Part shown: piece after piece, positions 1 through 8,234 of the stretch
Position numbering within the stretch: position 1 is the stretch's first letter
Layout: each line of letters begins with the position of its first letter
DNA from: JBHEKP01 sp041859375
GTDB lineage: Bacteria; Hydrogenedentota; Hydrogenedentia; Hydrogenedentales; CAITNO01
Assembly: GCA_041859375.1 (NCBI GenBank)
Contig: JBHEKP010000239.1
Coordinates: 1-31,670, forward strand
DNA length: 31,670 nt
Reading direction: 5' to 3'
Program-made: the position numbers and the translations under genes
The notes under the pieces: generated by a model
The model's input: the letters and a program-made list of their open reading frames with translations, nothing else
The model's database searches: none
What the model was told of the DNA's origin: nothing

Positions 1-159
1 GGCAGGTTTGGCTGGTGGATAGGGTGGGTTGAATGGCCAACCGGTCCCGTATTCTTCGCGCTGAATATTGATACGCCAAACAGAACGGATGATCTTTTCA
101 AAAGAGAGGCAATCGCGCGGGCAATCCTTCGCTCTATCGACGCGTTGCCGCCCAACTAA
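1..159 (+). CDS. Class D (OXA-type) beta-lactamase, C-terminal 52 residues only
   Basis: The reading frame is open from the first base and ends at TAA 157-159. The peptide contains GWWIGWVEWP followed by VFFALNID and ends IARAILRSIDALPPN. In class D enzymes the last beta strand after the KTG motif reads GWWVGWVE...FFAMNMD, followed by a C-terminal helix, so this is the end of that fold. The catalytic SxxK, SxV and KTG motifs would lie upstream of the window and cannot be checked. BlaR/MecR sensor domains share the fold, but the FFALNID strand and closing helix look more like a soluble OXA enzyme. The product would act in the periplasm, hydrolysing beta-lactams through an acyl-serine intermediate. 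Base composition is near 50 percent GC, lower than most of the window. Identification is from memory of the family pattern. Confidence 0.8.
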   Translation, partial: GRFGWWIGWVEWPTGPVFFALNIDTPNRTDDLFKREAIARAILRSIDALPPN

Positions 160-170
160 TCAATCCAGCG

Positions 171-1440
171 GACGCCTTCGGCGCCGCTGATTTCGACGTT
201 ATTGTTGGTGCCCCTCTTTTCGACAATGGCCAAACGGATGAGGGACGTGTTCTATTCTATTCAGGCACGCCAACCGGACTCTCTGCGATAACTTGGTTTG
301 CTGAAAGTAATCAGATTAGCGCCAAATTTGGTGCATCTGTATCTTCCGCAGGCGACGTCAACAGCGACGGTTACGCGGACATCATCGTCGGCGCGCCACT
401 GTACGACGGCGGCCAGGCCGACGAGGGGCGGGTTTTTGTCTGGTTTGGCTCCGCCGCCGGGCTTGGCGCCAACGGCACACCCGCAAACGCGGACTGGTGG
501 AAGGAATCCGATCAGGCAGGCGCACAGTACGGCGCTTCCGTCGCCTCGGCGGGCGACATCAACACCGACGGATACGGCGACATCATTATTGGCGCGCCCC
601 TCTATGACAACGGCAACACCGACGAGGGCCGCGCATACCTCTACAAGGGATCAGCCACCGGCCCGGCCGCGGCGCCCGCATGGACCGCGCAGGGCAGCCA
701 GGACAATGCGCAGTTCGGCTTCTCCGTTGCCTCCGCCGGGGATGTGAACGCCGACGGATACGGCGATGCCATCGTCGGCACCCGGCTCTACGACAACGAC
801 CAGACCGACGAGGGTCGTGCAAGCGTGTTCCTGGGCACCTCCTCCACATTGCTTCCAACCGCCTCCTGGACGGCGGAGGGAGACCAGGACAACGCGCAGT
901 TCGGCTATTCCGTGGCCGGCGCTGGGGATGTGAACGGCGACGGATATTCTGACGTGGTTGTGGGCGCGCCTTATTATGACAATGGTCAGACGGATGAAGG
1001 CCGGGCTTATGGTTTCCATGGTTCGGCCTCCGGACCGAATGTGGCCCCCGCATGGACGCAGGAAGTCAACCAGGCGGACGCCAATTTTGGTTACTGCGTG
1101 GCCGGCGCGGGGGATGTGAACGGCGACGGGTACGCGGATGTGGTTGCCGGCGCGCCCTATTATGACAACGGCCAGACGAATGAAGGCCGGGCTTACGCCT
1201 TCCACGGTTCGGCCTCGGGCTTGGGATCTGTTGCCTGGACAGCAGAATCTGATGAAGTTGACGCCTTCTATGGTTGTTCCGTCTCCACTGCGGGTGACAC
1301 CAATGGGGATGGATATGCCGATATTATTACGGGGGCATACCAAAGGGATAATGGACAGATAAATGAAGGGTTGGCCTTCATGTATCTCGGCAATGGACAA
1401 GTGGGACGGCCTGTCACAAATAATCCGCGCCTGCGCAGGG
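171..1440 (+). repeat. Seven tandem FG-GAP repeats (six complete, first truncated)
   Basis: The repeat period is about 183-186 bp. Complete copies begin near 327, 531, 714, 897, 1083 and 1266. Each encodes FG/YG-x-SV, AGDxNxDGYxD (a calcium-binding loop), IVGAPxYDNGQTDEGRA and a W-T/K-x-E strand. The first copy (from 171) reads FGA then DFDVIVGAP and lacks the DxNxDG loop. The copies at 897 and 1083 are nearly identical in DNA over their central 90 bp, suggesting recent duplication or gene conversion. Confidence 0.85.
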
Positions 1441-4148
1441 GGGATGACACCGCCCCCATAAACCATCTGGGCGGTTACCTGGGCACCTCCGTGCGCGTTG
1501 CCGCCCTCGGCAAAAACATCTTCGGCCGTTCCGACGTGAAACTGGAATGCGAAGTCAAACCCTTCGGCGCGCCCTTCGACGGAACCGGCACGGTTGTCAG
1601 CGCCGCCTGGGCAAACACCGGCACCGCCGGCGCGGCCCTGGCCGAGACGGTGGCGGGCCTTTCCGCCCCCGGCGCCTACCACTGGCGCGCGCGCTTGGTC
1701 TACAAGCCCGCAACCAGCCTGTTCCAGCAAAAGAGCCGCTGGTTCACAGTCCCCTGGAACGGCACATTGGAATACGACTTCCGGCTGACCAGCACCGTGC
1801 CCACCGCGCCGGCCAATCCCGGCGCCACGGCCATCGGGCTGGACACCATCACATGGACCTGGTCGGACAACGCCTACAATGAAACCGGCTACCTCGTGTA
1901 TGTGGATGCGGGGGCGGGCGCGCCCGTGACACTCCAGGCCACCACCGCCGCGGACACCGTCTCGTGGCAGCACAACAGCCTCTCCTGGAACACCCAGTAC
2001 ACCTTCCAGGTGGCGGGCACCAATGTGAACGGCGACAGTCCCAGGACCACCGCCCTGTCCGCATGGACCCTGGCGGGCGCCCCCCTTGCGCCGCTGGTGA
2101 CCAACGCCACGCCGACCACGCTGGATGTGGCGATTGACACGGGCGACGGCAACCCGGCCAACACGGAGTATGCCGTCAGGCATGTGGGTTCCGGCCTTTG
2201 GGTCCAGGCCGACGGCACGCTGGGCGCGACGCCCGCATGGCAGACCGCCGCCGCCTGGGGCGCGGGCACGGTGACCGGCCTCGCCGAATTCACCACCCAC
2301 ACCTTTGCCGTCACCGCGCGGAACGGCGCGGGCGTGCTGACGGCGGAAAGCCCCGGCACCTCCCTTGACACCCCCGACGGCACGCCGCCCTCGGGAACGG
2401 TGATCATCAACGGCGGCGCAACGTACACCCAGTTGCTGGATGTGACACTGGACATCACGGGCGACGACGGCGCGGGCAGCGGCCTCAATGAGATGCGCTT
2501 TTCCGAGGACAACTTCATCTGGGGCTCATGGGAACCGTTTGCAACGTCCAAGTCCTTCACCTTCACCGGAACGGACGGGTTGAAGACGGTTTACATGCAG
2601 CTCTCGGACCTGTCCGGCAATGTGACCACCCTGGACATCACGGACGACATCACCTATGACGTCATACCGCCCACGGGAACGGTGCAGATCAACGGCGGCG
2701 CGGCATACACCAACAGCGTATCCGTCTCCCTGGATGTCACCGGCGACGACAGCGGCGGAAGCGGCCTGTACCAGATGCGCTTCTCCGAGGACAACACCAA
2801 CTGGACCGACTGGGAAGCCTTCGGCCCCTCCACCGCCCTGGTGCTTGCGGGGAGCGACGGAATCAGGACGGTTTACATGCAGGTTTCGGATCTCTCCGGG
2901 CTTGTGTCCACCGTGGACATCACGGATGACATTCTGCTGGACACTGTTGCGCCCACCGGAAACGTCAGCATCAACGGCGGCGACGCGTACGCAAACAACC
3001 CGCTGGTGGCACTGAACATCTGGGGCGACGACGCCGGAAGCGGCCTGTACCAGATGCGCTTCTCCGAGGACAACGTCACCTGGACCGACTGGGAGGCGGC
3101 CGGCGGAAGCAGGGGCCTCACCCTGACCGGCGCGGACGGGCTTAAGACCGTCTACGTCCAACTGTCCGACAATGCGGGCAATGTGAGCGGCGATGTCATC
3201 AGCGACGACATCACCCTCGACACCACGCCGCCCACCGCGGTCGTCACCCTTCCGGACGCGAACCCCACCCAGTCGGCCGCGCTCAGCTTCCAGGTGGAAT
3301 TCAGCGAGCCGGTGGGAACCACCTTTGACGGCACGGACGTGACCGTGGCCGCGCCCTTCACGGGCAATGTGTCCGTGACGGGAACGGACCCCGTCTACAC
3401 GGTGTCCGTGGTGCTCACGACGCCCAACCCCGACGGCGCGGCAGCCATTGAAATTGGCGCGGACGTGTTTGACGTTGCGGCCAACCCCTTCGCGGGCGTT
3501 GTCTCCGGCGCCTACGACGTGGTCTACTGGCCGGGCTTCGCCAACGATCCCGCCGCCGTGGACGCCTACACCGGCGACACGGTGGTCTTCAGCGCCGCCC
3601 TGGCGCCCGGCGGTTCCCGGACCCCGACGTTCCAGTGGAGCTTTGATGACAACACCAAGGCCGTTTACCCCGGCCCGGACACCCAGGACTGGACCCTGGC
3701 CGATGTGGCGCAGGCGCAGGCCGGCGACTACTGGTGCACGGTGACCTACGGCACCTTCACCTTTGAAACCAGCCACGCGGCCCTTCAGGTGAGGGACCGG
3801 ATATCCATCACGACCCAGCCGCTCGCGCAGGATCTCGTCCTGCCGACCACCTGCACCTTCACCGTTGCGGCTGAAGGCGGCTACGCCCCGCTCCACTACC
3901 AGTGGAAGAAGGACGGCGCGGCCATACCCGCAAGCCCGGATCTGCCGGTTTACACGATTGATCCGCTGGTGGTGGGTGACGGCGGCCTCTACAGCGTGGA
4001 GGTGTCGGACAGCAACACCGACATGATCGAGTCCGCCGAGGTGCTGCTCACCGTGGATCCGGGGCTGCCTGCCGCGGGTCTGGCCGGACTGGCCGCCCTG
4101 GTCGCACTGGCGGCGCTGGCTGGCGGGCGGGCCGCCAAAAAGCGGTAA
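171..4148 (+). CDS. Large FG-GAP beta-propeller / FN3 / Ig-like surface protein, 5' end missing
   Basis: This is a secreted or surface-anchored repeat protein, probably for adhesion or glycan binding. Domains in order: seven FG-GAP repeats (about 171-1440; first one truncated), a linker, two FN3-like segments (about 1800-2380), three near-identical 93-94-residue Ig-like repeats (2385-3227), a further Ig-like domain with an SEPV motif (about 3228-3530), two Ig-like domains with YWC and YQWKKDG strands (about 3540-4065), and a C-terminal tail GLPAAGLAGLAAL, hydrophobic stretch, then RAAKKR. That tail resembles a membrane or sorting anchor. The frame is open from 93, but no ATG, GTG or TTG occurs in frame before GTG 744, which falls inside a calcium-loop DVNADG of the fourth blade and is not a credible start. 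Signal peptide and first half-blade are therefore lost, so the gene is a 5'-truncated remnant or an assembly junction. Seven blades would make a complete integrin-like propeller. Confidence 0.75.
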   Translation, partial: DAFGAADFDVIVGAPLFDNGQTDEGRVLFYSGTPTGLSAITWFAESNQISAKFGASVSSAGDVNSDGYADIIVGAPLYDGGQADEGRVFVWFGSAAGLGANGTPANADWWKESDQAGAQYGASVASAGDINTDGYGDIIIGAPLYDNGNTDEGRAYLYKGSATGPAAAPAWTAQGSQDNAQFGFSVASAGDVNADGYGDAIVGTRLYDNDQTDEGRASVFLGTSSTLLPTASWTAEGDQDNAQFGYSVAGAGDVNGDGYSDVVVGAPYYDNGQTDEGRAYGFHGSASGPNVAPAWTQEVNQADANFGYCVAGAGDVNGDGYADVVAGAPYYDNGQTNEGRAYAFHGSASGLGSVAWTAESDEVDAFYGCSVSTAGDTNGDGYADIITGAYQRDNGQINEGLAFMYLGNGQVGRPVTNNPRLRRGDDTAPINHLGGYLGTSVRVAALGKNIFGRSDVKLECEVKPFGAPFDGTGTVVSAAWANTGTAGAALAETVAGLSAPGAYHWRARLVYKPATSLFQQKSRWFTVPWNGTLEYDFRLTSTVPTAPANPGATAIGLDTITWTWSDNAYNETGYLVYVDAGAGAPVTLQATTAADTVSWQHNSLSWNTQYTFQVAGTNVNGDSPRTTALSAWTLAGAPLAPLVTNATPTTLDVAIDTGDGNPANTEYAVRHVGSGLWVQADGTLGATPAWQTAAAWGAGTVTGLAEFTTHTFAVTARNGAGVLTAESPGTSLDTPDGTPPSGTVIINGGATYTQLLDVTLDITGDDGAGSGLNEMRFSEDNFIWGSWEPFATSKSFTFTGTDGLKTVYMQLSDLSGNVTTLDITDDITYDVIPPTGTVQINGGAAYTNSVSVSLDVTGDDSGGSGLYQMRFSEDNTNWTDWEAFGPSTALVLAGSDGIRTVYMQVSDLSGLVSTVDITDDILLDTVAPTGNVSINGGDAYANNPLVALNIWGDDAGSGLYQMRFSEDNVTWTDWEAAGGSRGLTLTGADGLKTVYVQLSDNAGNVSGDVISDDITLDTTPPTAVVTLPDANPTQSAALSFQVEFSEPVGTTFDGTDVTVAAPFTGNVSVTGTDPVYTVSVVLTTPNPDGAAAIEIGADVFDVAANPFAGVVSGAYDVVYWPGFANDPAAVDAYTGDTVVFSAALAPGGSRTPTFQWSFDDNTKAVYPGPDTQDWTLADVAQAQAGDYWCTVTYGTFTFETSHAALQVRDRISITTQPLAQDLVLPTTCTFTVAAEGGYAPLHYQWKKDGAAIPASPDLPVYTIDPLVVGDGGLYSVEVSDSNTDMIESAEVLLTVDPGLPAAGLAGLAALVALAALAGGRAAKKR
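2385..3227 (+). repeat. Three tandem Ig-like repeats of 282, 282 and 279 bp
   Basis: Copies start at 2385, 2667 and 2949. Each encodes PPTGTVxINGG, a GDDxGSGLxQMRFSEDN core, WTDWEAF, a TGxDGLKTVY(M/V)Q strand and SGNV..DITDDI. The strong similarity points to in-frame tandem duplication within the surface protein gene. Confidence 0.85.
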
Positions 4149-4162
4149 CTTATCGCGTTCGA

Positions 4163-4201
4163 CGCCCCCGGAGATCACCATGATCTCCGGGGGCGATTTT
4201 T
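4163..4201 (+). terminator. Intrinsic terminator of the surface protein gene
   Basis: A perfect 15-bp stem (CGCCCCCGGAGATCA at 4163-4177 with its complement at 4181-4195), a 3-nt loop, then ATTTTT. It begins 14 bp after the TAA of the FG-GAP/Ig gene and insulates it from the AT-rich genes that follow. Confidence 0.92.
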
Positions 4202-4281
4202 ATGGGCTCATGTGTCTCTTTGTCAACATCAGGCATCAGCGACAAGCTCAGTAAATCTGTGCGATTGACTCTTAGTAATAC

Positions 4282-4310
4282 TTGTTTTTTGCGGAAAAAT
4301 ACGCTATCCT
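4282..4310 (+). promoter_or_regulatory. Possible promoter of the glycosyltransferase pair
   Basis: TTGTTT (4282-4287), a 17-bp spacer and TATCCT (4305-4310) lie just downstream of the terminator and 27 bp before the preferred start at 4337. The region is AT-rich, so chance matches are likely. Confidence 0.3.
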
Positions 4311-4336
4311 ATAGGCGATCTGTCAACCATAGAAAG

Positions 4337-5689
4337 ATGAGTACCATGAAAATAACACTAAATAGTAACTCTTTGGATCTATCTATAGTTATAGCTGCTC
4401 TTAACGAAGGAGAAAATCTAAGAGTCCTTTTACCATTACTACACGATCTTTTAAACTCTTTAGGTATATCATGGGAAATTCTTGTTGTTGACGGAAATTC
4501 CAGCGATGGAACAGACAAAATTGTAAGCGAAACAAATAACGCATATTGCATCTCTGAACCCAAAAAAGGTTATGGATTGGCTTTATTGCGTGGATTTTCA
4601 GAAGCGCGAGGGGAATACATTATCACAATGGATGCTGATTTGTCACATCCAGCAATGTTTTTGCCGTCGCTTTGGGATTCAAGAAATAATTCTGAAATTG
4701 TTATAGCATCAAGATATGTACCAGGTGGCAAAGCTGACCAGCCATACATACGCTACACATTGAGCCGCATACTTAATTCTTTTTTTTCTGTAGGACTGTC
4801 AATATCTGTTGCAAAAGACATGTCAAGTGGTTATAGGCTTTATAAAAAGTCTATTTTTAGAGATATGGATTTTTCATTTACAAATTTTGTTATTCTTATT
4901 GAAATACTACTTAAGAGTTATGAGAAGGGAATGAGAGTAAGCGAAGTTCCATTTCACTATCAGCCCCGAGGTTCAGGCTCTTCAAAAGCACGCATTATAA
5001 ATTTTGGAAAAGATTATTTAAGGCTTTTTTATAAAATATGGAAAATACGGAATTCGATACAATTCCCTGATTATGATTGGCGGGCATATGATAGTCGCAT
5101 CTGGCTGCAACGCTATTGGCAAAGGACGCGCCATAAAATAATCATGCGTTATGCAAAAGATTATTCGTCAATATGCGATGTCGGATGTGGAAGTAGCAGA
5201 ATATTAGCAGATCTTCCACAAGCAATCGGTGTTGATATGCGCATTGACAAACTTGTTTTTATGCGCCGTGTTAGCGACAGACTTGTTCGTGCTGATGGGA
5301 TGCGGCTCCCATTCAAAGACAATCAATTTGAGTGTGTTTTATGCTCACAGGTTATTGAGCATATACCAGAAGAAAATGGAAAATTAATTGACGAACTAAA
5401 TCGTATATTGAAACCTGACGGCATCTTGATAATTGGCACTCCAGACTATGATCGATGGGAATGGAATGCAATTGAATGGGTTTATGGCAAGGTGGCTCCA
5501 GGAGCTTATGCTGATGAACATGTGACACATTACAGTTTCAAATCACTATCTTCTGCATTAAAGGAAAGAGGTCATACCATAATAGAATATGATTACGTCG
5601 GCCGTGGAGAATTAATTATTAAATCACGCAAATCATATTCTACTTGTTTAAACAAAAACCATGAATACGACACAAAAAATGAGCAATAA
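4337..5689 (+). CDS. GT2 glycosyltransferase fused to a class I SAM methyltransferase
   Basis: A two-domain cytoplasmic enzyme of 450 residues. Residues about 14-235 are a GT-A family 2 domain of the DPM1/polyprenyl-phosphate sugar transferase kind: SIVIAALNEGEN, VVDGNSSDGT, and the metal-binding DAD in TMDADLSHP (near 99-101). Residues about 275-430 form a Rossmann methyltransferase of the UbiE/Methyltransf_11 type with CDVGCGSSRI (motif I), VLCSQVIEHIPEE and LKPDGILIIGTPD. The frame opens at ATG 4202, but that lies at the edge of the upstream terminator; ATG 4337 has AGAAAG next to it and sits 15 codons before the conserved first strand. ATG 4346 is possible. Likely job: charging a lipid-phosphate with a sugar and methylating a glycan or lipid-linked sugar. 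The sequence is far more AT-rich than the flanks. It overlaps the next gene. Confidence 0.85.
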   Translation: MSTMKITLNSNSLDLSIVIAALNEGENLRVLLPLLHDLLNSLGISWEILVVDGNSSDGTDKIVSETNNAYCISEPKKGYGLALLRGFSEARGEYIITMDADLSHPAMFLPSLWDSRNNSEIVIASRYVPGGKADQPYIRYTLSRILNSFFSVGLSISVAKDMSSGYRLYKKSIFRDMDFSFTNFVILIEILLKSYEKGMRVSEVPFHYQPRGSGSSKARIINFGKDYLRLFYKIWKIRNSIQFPDYDWRAYDSRIWLQRYWQRTRHKIIMRYAKDYSSICDVGCGSSRILADLPQAIGVDMRIDKLVFMRRVSDRLVRADGMRLPFKDNQFECVLCSQVIEHIPEENGKLIDELNRILKPDGILIIGTPDYDRWEWNAIEWVYGKVAPGAYADEHVTHYSFKSLSSALKERGHTIIEYDYVGRGELIIKSRKSYSTCLNKNHEYDTKNEQ

Positions 5690-7316
5690 GAAAATATTTA
5701 TTTTTGCAAATATTTCCGCAATATTATTTTTAGTAATATTTTCCGCAGCATTTCGCTTTAGTGGAATATCCAAAAATTATCCATATATGAATTACGTAGA
5801 TGAGGGGCATATTGTCAGGCATGCAATGAATATGTATAGAGACAATAACACTCGCGCCCACTGGTACCAGTACCCAAGCGGAATGATGAATATAACAATA
5901 TTTACAGTAAAATTATACAACTTTTTTTCAAATGAAAAACAGAATTTTCGCGAACAGGTTAAAGTATATCCATTAGTCAATTTTTACAGAGATAAATATT
6001 CTAACAAAAAAGATATAGAATTAAATTATAATATTTGCGACCCTCCAATATTTTTAATGGGGGGAAGATTCGCCGTCGCTTTAATGGGAACAATATCTGT
6101 CATATTTATGTTCTTTATTTTAAGGATTTTTTTTCCATTTAATATTTCATTTTTAGGAGCAGTCGTTTTTTCTTTAATTCCAGCAGTCACAATACATTCT
6201 CAGGTTGTTAATAATGATATACCTATGACATTGGCATCATCAGTAATAATATTTTCAACATTTTATTGGTCAAAAACAAACTCTTTAAAATATTTAATGA
6301 TCGCCGCATTATTTACCGGATTTTCGACATCATGCAAATACTCCGGATTTCTTTTTGTTGGATTTATTGGTTTTGTTGTCTTTGCGCAAAACATATCTTT
6401 ATATTCAAAAATTAAATGCGCTTTAATCTGTGCGCCATTTTATATTCTGGGTGTTTATTTAATATTTCCAGGATTATTTGGCATTGAGGCAGAGGTTATT
6501 AATACATTTTTATGGGATTTGAATTATTACAAAACAAAAACTGGAAATTATCCATCGGCATTGCTTGTTCTATCCAAATCAAATGAAATGGGTTTACCAA
6601 TTTTAATATTTGGAACTCTAGGTTTTATTTGTTCATTTTTTGATAAGCAGAATCGCCGTATTTTTGTTCCTTGTATTATATGGTTGTCTTTATTTTTATG
6701 GACATTTTTGAGACATACTTACCAGCCACCTAGAAATCTTTTTCAAACCACTCCCATTGTATTGTTGTTTTGCGTTTATTTTATTTGGATAGTTTGTAAA
6801 TTTGTCTGTATTCGTAGGCAAAATTATCATACATATTTGACATCAGCAGTACTTTCAATTCTCATAATTTTCCAATTTTTTAACACATATATAAAACAAA
6901 AAGAATGGCTAAATGATATTGACTCTAGAATTACAGCGACAAATTGGTTGCGCGATAATATAAATTCTAAATCCAGCGTCATTTATCATGAAGGATTGGC
7001 TGTCGCGCCAGTTATCCTTAAAGAACTTAATTATAAAAATAACTTGTTTTTTCAAAAAAGAGAAAAACTGGAGCCTTTTGATTCCTATTTGTCAGGAGAT
7101 TATATTTTACTACCAGCGAGACTTCAACCGCCTTCAAAACCAAATGAAGAGACCCAGCCAACATTAGATAAACTTCTTTTATTTTTAGATATTAATGGAT
7201 ATTCTCCTGTATTTGAAACTTCAAGATATGAATCATCTTTATGGTATGGATTTTGGCGAAATACAAAAGCTGGAATAACAATTTATAAAAAAGAACTCCC
7301 TTCTTCTCCGGAATAA
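5661..7316 (+). CDS. Multi-pass GT-C (GT39/GT83-like) membrane glycosyltransferase
   Basis: A 551-residue integral membrane protein. A first membrane helix (about 11-28) is followed by a loop with YVDEGHIVRHA, matching the acidic D-E motif in the first outer loop of PMT/ArnT-type transferases. Many further hydrophobic helices run to about residue 400, and a soluble tail contains WLRDNI and YHEGLAVAP. Such enzymes take a sugar from a polyprenyl-phosphate donor and transfer it to lipid or protein outside the cytoplasmic membrane. It starts inside the last codons of the GT2-methyltransferase gene, so the two are probably translationally coupled. The pairing makes sense: a DPM1-like domain could supply the lipid-linked sugar used here. 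An internal ATG at 5679 could be the start; neither ATG has a clear Shine-Dalgarno. The sequence is very AT-rich, like its partner. The acceptor is unknown. Confidence 0.75.
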   Translation: MNTTQKMSNKKIFIFANISAILFLVIFSAAFRFSGISKNYPYMNYVDEGHIVRHAMNMYRDNNTRAHWYQYPSGMMNITIFTVKLYNFFSNEKQNFREQVKVYPLVNFYRDKYSNKKDIELNYNICDPPIFLMGGRFAVALMGTISVIFMFFILRIFFPFNISFLGAVVFSLIPAVTIHSQVVNNDIPMTLASSVIIFSTFYWSKTNSLKYLMIAALFTGFSTSCKYSGFLFVGFIGFVVFAQNISLYSKIKCALICAPFYILGVYLIFPGLFGIEAEVINTFLWDLNYYKTKTGNYPSALLVLSKSNEMGLPILIFGTLGFICSFFDKQNRRIFVPCIIWLSLFLWTFLRHTYQPPRNLFQTTPIVLLFCVYFIWIVCKFVCIRRQNYHTYLTSAVLSILIIFQFFNTYIKQKEWLNDIDSRITATNWLRDNINSKSSVIYHEGLAVAPVILKELNYKNNLFFQKREKLEPFDSYLSGDYILLPARLQPPSKPNEETQPTLDKLLLFLDINGYSPVFETSRYESSLWYGFWRNTKAGITIYKKELPSSPE

Positions 7317-7393
7317 ATGGAATATTTTCTCAATCCTTAGTGTCTTTAATAATGAGTTTATTATTTTGAAAACAATCATAAGGAGATTTTCTT

Positions 7394-8209
7394 ATGGCCA
7401 AAGTTGCGTTTATAACCGGTGCGACCCGTGGTGTGGGCAGGGCCTGCGCGCTGAAACTGGCGGCGGAGGGCTGGAACATTGTGGTGGCCGCCAAGTCGGT
7501 GGAGGAAAACCCGAGGATCCCCGGCACGATCTATTCGGCGGCGGAGGAAATCCGCGCCCTGGGCGTGGAGGCGCTTCCCGTGCAGTGCAATGTGCGCGAC
7601 ACGGCGGGCGTGCAGGCGGCGGCACAGGCCACGCTGGACAATTTTGGCCGTATTGACGCGGTGATCAACAATGCGGGCGCGCTTTGGTGGCGCAACATGG
7701 ATGAGACGCCGATGAAGCGCTTCGACCTGGTCATGGAGGTGAACGCCCGCGGGGCCTATGCGGTGACCGAAGCCTTCCTGCCCGCCATGAAGGCGCAGCA
7801 GTCGGGCCATGTGATCATGATGTCGCCGCCGGTGGACCTCACGGTGGTGCCCGGGCACATCGCCTACTGCATCAGCAAGTTCGGCATGACCATGACCGCG
7901 CTGGGGCTGGCGGAGGAGTTCGCCGACTGCGGCATTTACGGCACGGCCCTCTGGCCGAAGACGGTGATAGAATCCTACGCCTCCATCAATTTCGGCCTGG
8001 GCGATCCGCGCATGTGGCGCAAGGCGGACATTTTGGCCGACGCCGTGTCCGCCATTCTCGCGCATCCGGACAAATCGAACGGCCGCGCCCTGATTGACGA
8101 GGATTTCCTGCGCGAACTGGGCCAGACCGAGTTTGACCAGTATCTCTGCGTCCCCGACGGGCAGCCCCTGGAACTCAACGCGACGGCCATGCGCCTGTCA
8201 CGGTCATGA
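7394..8209 (+). CDS. SDR-family oxidoreductase, HSDL2/AtuB-like
   Basis: A classical short-chain dehydrogenase of 271 residues. TGATRGVG (8-15) binds the dinucleotide, INNAG (91-95) is structural, and S144, Y158 and K162 are placed as the catalytic triad in MMSPPVDL and YCISK. The segment NPRIPGTIYSAAEEI and the ALWPKTVIES stretch are typical of the HSDL2/citronellol-dehydrogenase-like subgroup, which acts on hydroxy-fatty-acyl or terpenoid substrates; the substrate here is unknown. There is an AAGGAG at 7380-7385, 8 nt before the ATG. It is the first high-GC gene after the AT-rich island and is followed 25 nt later by a small membrane protein gene, possibly co-transcribed. Nothing appears damaged. 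Confidence 0.85.
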   Translation: MAKVAFITGATRGVGRACALKLAAEGWNIVVAAKSVEENPRIPGTIYSAAEEIRALGVEALPVQCNVRDTAGVQAAAQATLDNFGRIDAVINNAGALWWRNMDETPMKRFDLVMEVNARGAYAVTEAFLPAMKAQQSGHVIMMSPPVDLTVVPGHIAYCISKFGMTMTALGLAEEFADCGIYGTALWPKTVIESYASINFGLGDPRMWRKADILADAVSAILAHPDKSNGRALIDEDFLRELGQTEFDQYLCVPDGQPLELNATAMRLSRS

Positions 8210-8234
8210 CGCGACCGGAAAAGAAAGCACCCGC

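Noticed and set aside
744..746. GTG 744 as start of the FG-GAP protein
   Set aside because: It lies within the calcium-binding DVNADG loop of a propeller blade, and three further blades are encoded in frame upstream.
651..2300. Long minus-strand frame opposite the FG-GAP/FN3 gene (also 2526-4181)
   Set aside because: Gly/Arg/His/Val-rich translation with no recognisable domain, in exact antisense to clear repeat domains. It is a by-product of high GC and strongly biased codons.
4202..4336. ATG 4202 as start of the glycosyltransferase-methyltransferase
   Set aside because: It immediately follows the T-run of the upstream terminator, lacks a ribosome site and would add 45 residues with no GT2 counterpart.
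7347..7367. TAATAA-TGAGT-TTATTA hairpin followed by TTTT as a terminator of the glycosyltransferase pair
   Set aside because: The stem is A/T only and would be too weak. Such symmetry is common by chance in this AT-rich stretch.
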